DNA of 64,000 bases from Methylovirgula ligni. Lineage in GTDB: Bacteria > Pseudomonadota > Alphaproteobacteria > Rhizobiales > Beijerinckiaceae. Of the stretch, positions 62,838 through 64,000 are shown piece after piece. The stretch is from contig NZ_CP025086.1 in NCBI RefSeq assembly GCF_004135935.1, positions 1,922,001-1,986,000 of the forward strand, read 5' to 3'. Numbering within the stretch: position 1 is the first letter of the stretch; every line of letters begins with the position of its first letter. The notes under the pieces were generated by a model. The model had not been told where the DNA came from and searched no databases. It saw only the letters and a list, made by a program, of their open reading frames with translations. The position numbers and the translations under genes were made by a program.

Positions 62838-64000
62838 ATGCAGGAAAAAGCCTCGCAAGAAGCAGCTACGCATGACGAGCCGATCATCGCGACGCGCGTT
62901 CCCGCGCGACTCGATCGGCTGCCGTTCGGCCGTTTCCACATGCGCGTCATTATCGCACTCGGTATCACCTGGATTTTGGATGGGCTCGAGGTGACGCTCA
63001 CGGGCTCGCTCGCCGGCGCGCTCAGAGCGAGTCCGGTGCTGCACTTCTCCGACCGGGATATCGGTCTTGTTTCGGGTTTCTACCTCGCCGGTGCGGTGGT
63101 TGGCGCGCTCGTCTTCGGCTGGCTGACGGATCGGTTCGGCCGCAAAAAGCTCTTTTTCATCACGCTTGGGCTCTATGCCGCGGCGACGGCGGCGACGGCC
63201 TTCAGCTTCGGCCTCGTGAGCTTCTGCCTGTTTCATTTTCTGACTGGCGCGGGAATCGGCGGCGAATACAGCGCGATCAATTCGACCATCCAGGAATTCA
63301 CTCCGGCGCGGCTGCGCGGGCGCATCGATATGGCGATCAACGGTTCGTTCTGGATCGGCGGCGCGATGGGCGCAGGTGCTTCCATTTTGCTATTGAACCC
63401 GTTGTATTTCGCCCCGGATTTCGGCTGGCGGTTGGCCTTTTTCATCGGCGCGGTGCTGGCGCTCGGCATCCTCGCTTTGCGGAGGTTCATCCCCGAAAGC
63501 CCGCGCTGGCTTGTCATCCACGGGCAGGAGAAAAAAGCCGAGGCGATCGTCGACGCGATTGAAGCGGAGTTCGCAACGCGCGGCATCGCGCTCAGCGCGC
63601 CGGAAACGCTGAAGCCGCTGCGCATCAAGCCGCGCCACGCCACGCATCTGAGCGAAGTCTTCCGTGCATTGTTCGTGACATTCCGCCAGCGCACCCTCGT
63701 CGGCCTTACGCTGATGGCGGCGCAGAGCTTTTTCTATAACGCTATCTTCTTCACGTATGCTCTGGTGCTGATGACTTTTTATCATGTGTCGCAGCAGAGT
63801 GTCGGGCTTTACATCTTCCCCTTCGCAGCCGGCAATTTCCTGGGGCCTTTGCTGCTCGGGCCGCTTTTCGACAAGATCGGGCGCAAGCCGATGGTCGCCG
63901 CGACCTATGTCATCGCCGGCGCGCTGCTCGCCCTGTCGGCGGCTCTGTTTGCCGCCGGGGTACTGGATGCGCGAACGCAGACGATTGCCTGGATGATCGT
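62838..64000 (+). CDS. MFS transporter, 3' end beyond window
   Basis: A major-facilitator transporter of at least 387 residues, cut by the window end. About 10 membrane helices are visible, with the loop-2 signature GWLTDRFGRKKL and its second-half counterpart LFDKIGRKPM, plus GAGIGGEYSAINSTIQEFTP. The N-terminus (MQEKASQEAATHDEP) is soluble. Sugar or aromatic-acid import is possible; substrate unknown. AT-poor, typical host sequence. Confidence 0.9.
   Translation, partial: MQEKASQEAATHDEPIIATRVPARLDRLPFGRFHMRVIIALGITWILDGLEVTLTGSLAGALRASPVLHFSDRDIGLVSGFYLAGAVVGALVFGWLTDRFGRKKLFFITLGLYAAATAATAFSFGLVSFCLFHFLTGAGIGGEYSAINSTIQEFTPARLRGRIDMAINGSFWIGGAMGAGASILLLNPLYFAPDFGWRLAFFIGAVLALGILALRRFIPESPRWLVIHGQEKKAEAIVDAIEAEFATRGIALSAPETLKPLRIKPRHATHLSEVFRALFVTFRQRTLVGLTLMAAQSFFYNAIFFTYALVLMTFYHVSQQSVGLYIFPFAAGNFLGPLLLGPLFDKIGRKPMVAATYVIAGALLALSAALFAAGVLDARTQTIAWMI

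Overview
The window is GC-rich chromosomal DNA from an alphaproteobacterium, most likely order Hyphomicrobiales (Rhizobiales) and possibly Beijerinckiaceae. The evidence is the set of lineage-restricted families: an Irr-type Fur regulator, UPF0262 beside hisD and a small tyrosine phosphatase, a TsaE/AmgK fusion, Usg, DUF4170-KdtA-DUF2093, a GCG_CRPN Gly/His-rich protein and TIGR01459. No rRNA, tRNA, CRISPR array or transposase was recognised.

Layout. (1) 1-13.96 kb is host housekeeping: ispG, a Zur-like regulator, bdhA-patatin-cutA, a GNAT protein convergent with murU, the TsaE/AmgK fusion, a PAS sensor kinase, a GT8 glycosyltransferase, ahcY and irr. MurU and AmgK together point to recycling of MurNAc into UDP-MurNAc. 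(2) 13.95-31.4 kb is a decayed prophage. It has an S24 repressor with a cluster of palindromic operators, a small GcrA-like protein, large terminase, portal, an XkdF-type protease fused by deletion to the tail end of a tail protein, a tail fibre, a lytic transglycosylase, an amidase and a holin/spanin-like lysis set, closed by a strong terminator. No integrase, capsid or tape measure is present. About 5 kb of cargo lies between portal and protease: a small protein overlapping the portal stop, a DUF4403 protein, a secreted lipase, and an AT-rich two-gene unit (316-aa soluble protein plus 4-TM membrane protein) followed by a terminator. (3) 31.4-64 kb is host DNA again: gpx, hisD-UPF0262-LMW phosphatase, an MMPL transporter, map-radC, a GGDEF/EAL protein, usg, nadE, an enol-lactonase-like hydrolase with a histone-H1-like tail, a polysaccharide flippase, ccdA, an ABC substrate-binding protein, a flavin reductase, cysQ-DUF4170-waaA-DUF2093, a phosphoesterase-xseA pair, a CPA2 antiporter, a HAD hydrolase, a CheY protein, ribF, murI and a truncated MFS transporter.

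The parts most worth attention are in the prophage: the portal protein carries a roughly 110-residue C-terminal extension reminiscent of polymorphic-toxin tails, with the next gene starting on its stop codon (immunity-like arrangement), and the unrecognised two-gene soluble/membrane unit looks like a phage-borne defence cassette. Both readings are inferences. Also notable are the lambda-like operator layout, a perfect 27-bp tandem duplication inside the repressor, a 135-bp internal duplication in xseA, and the hydrolase/histone-tail fusion.
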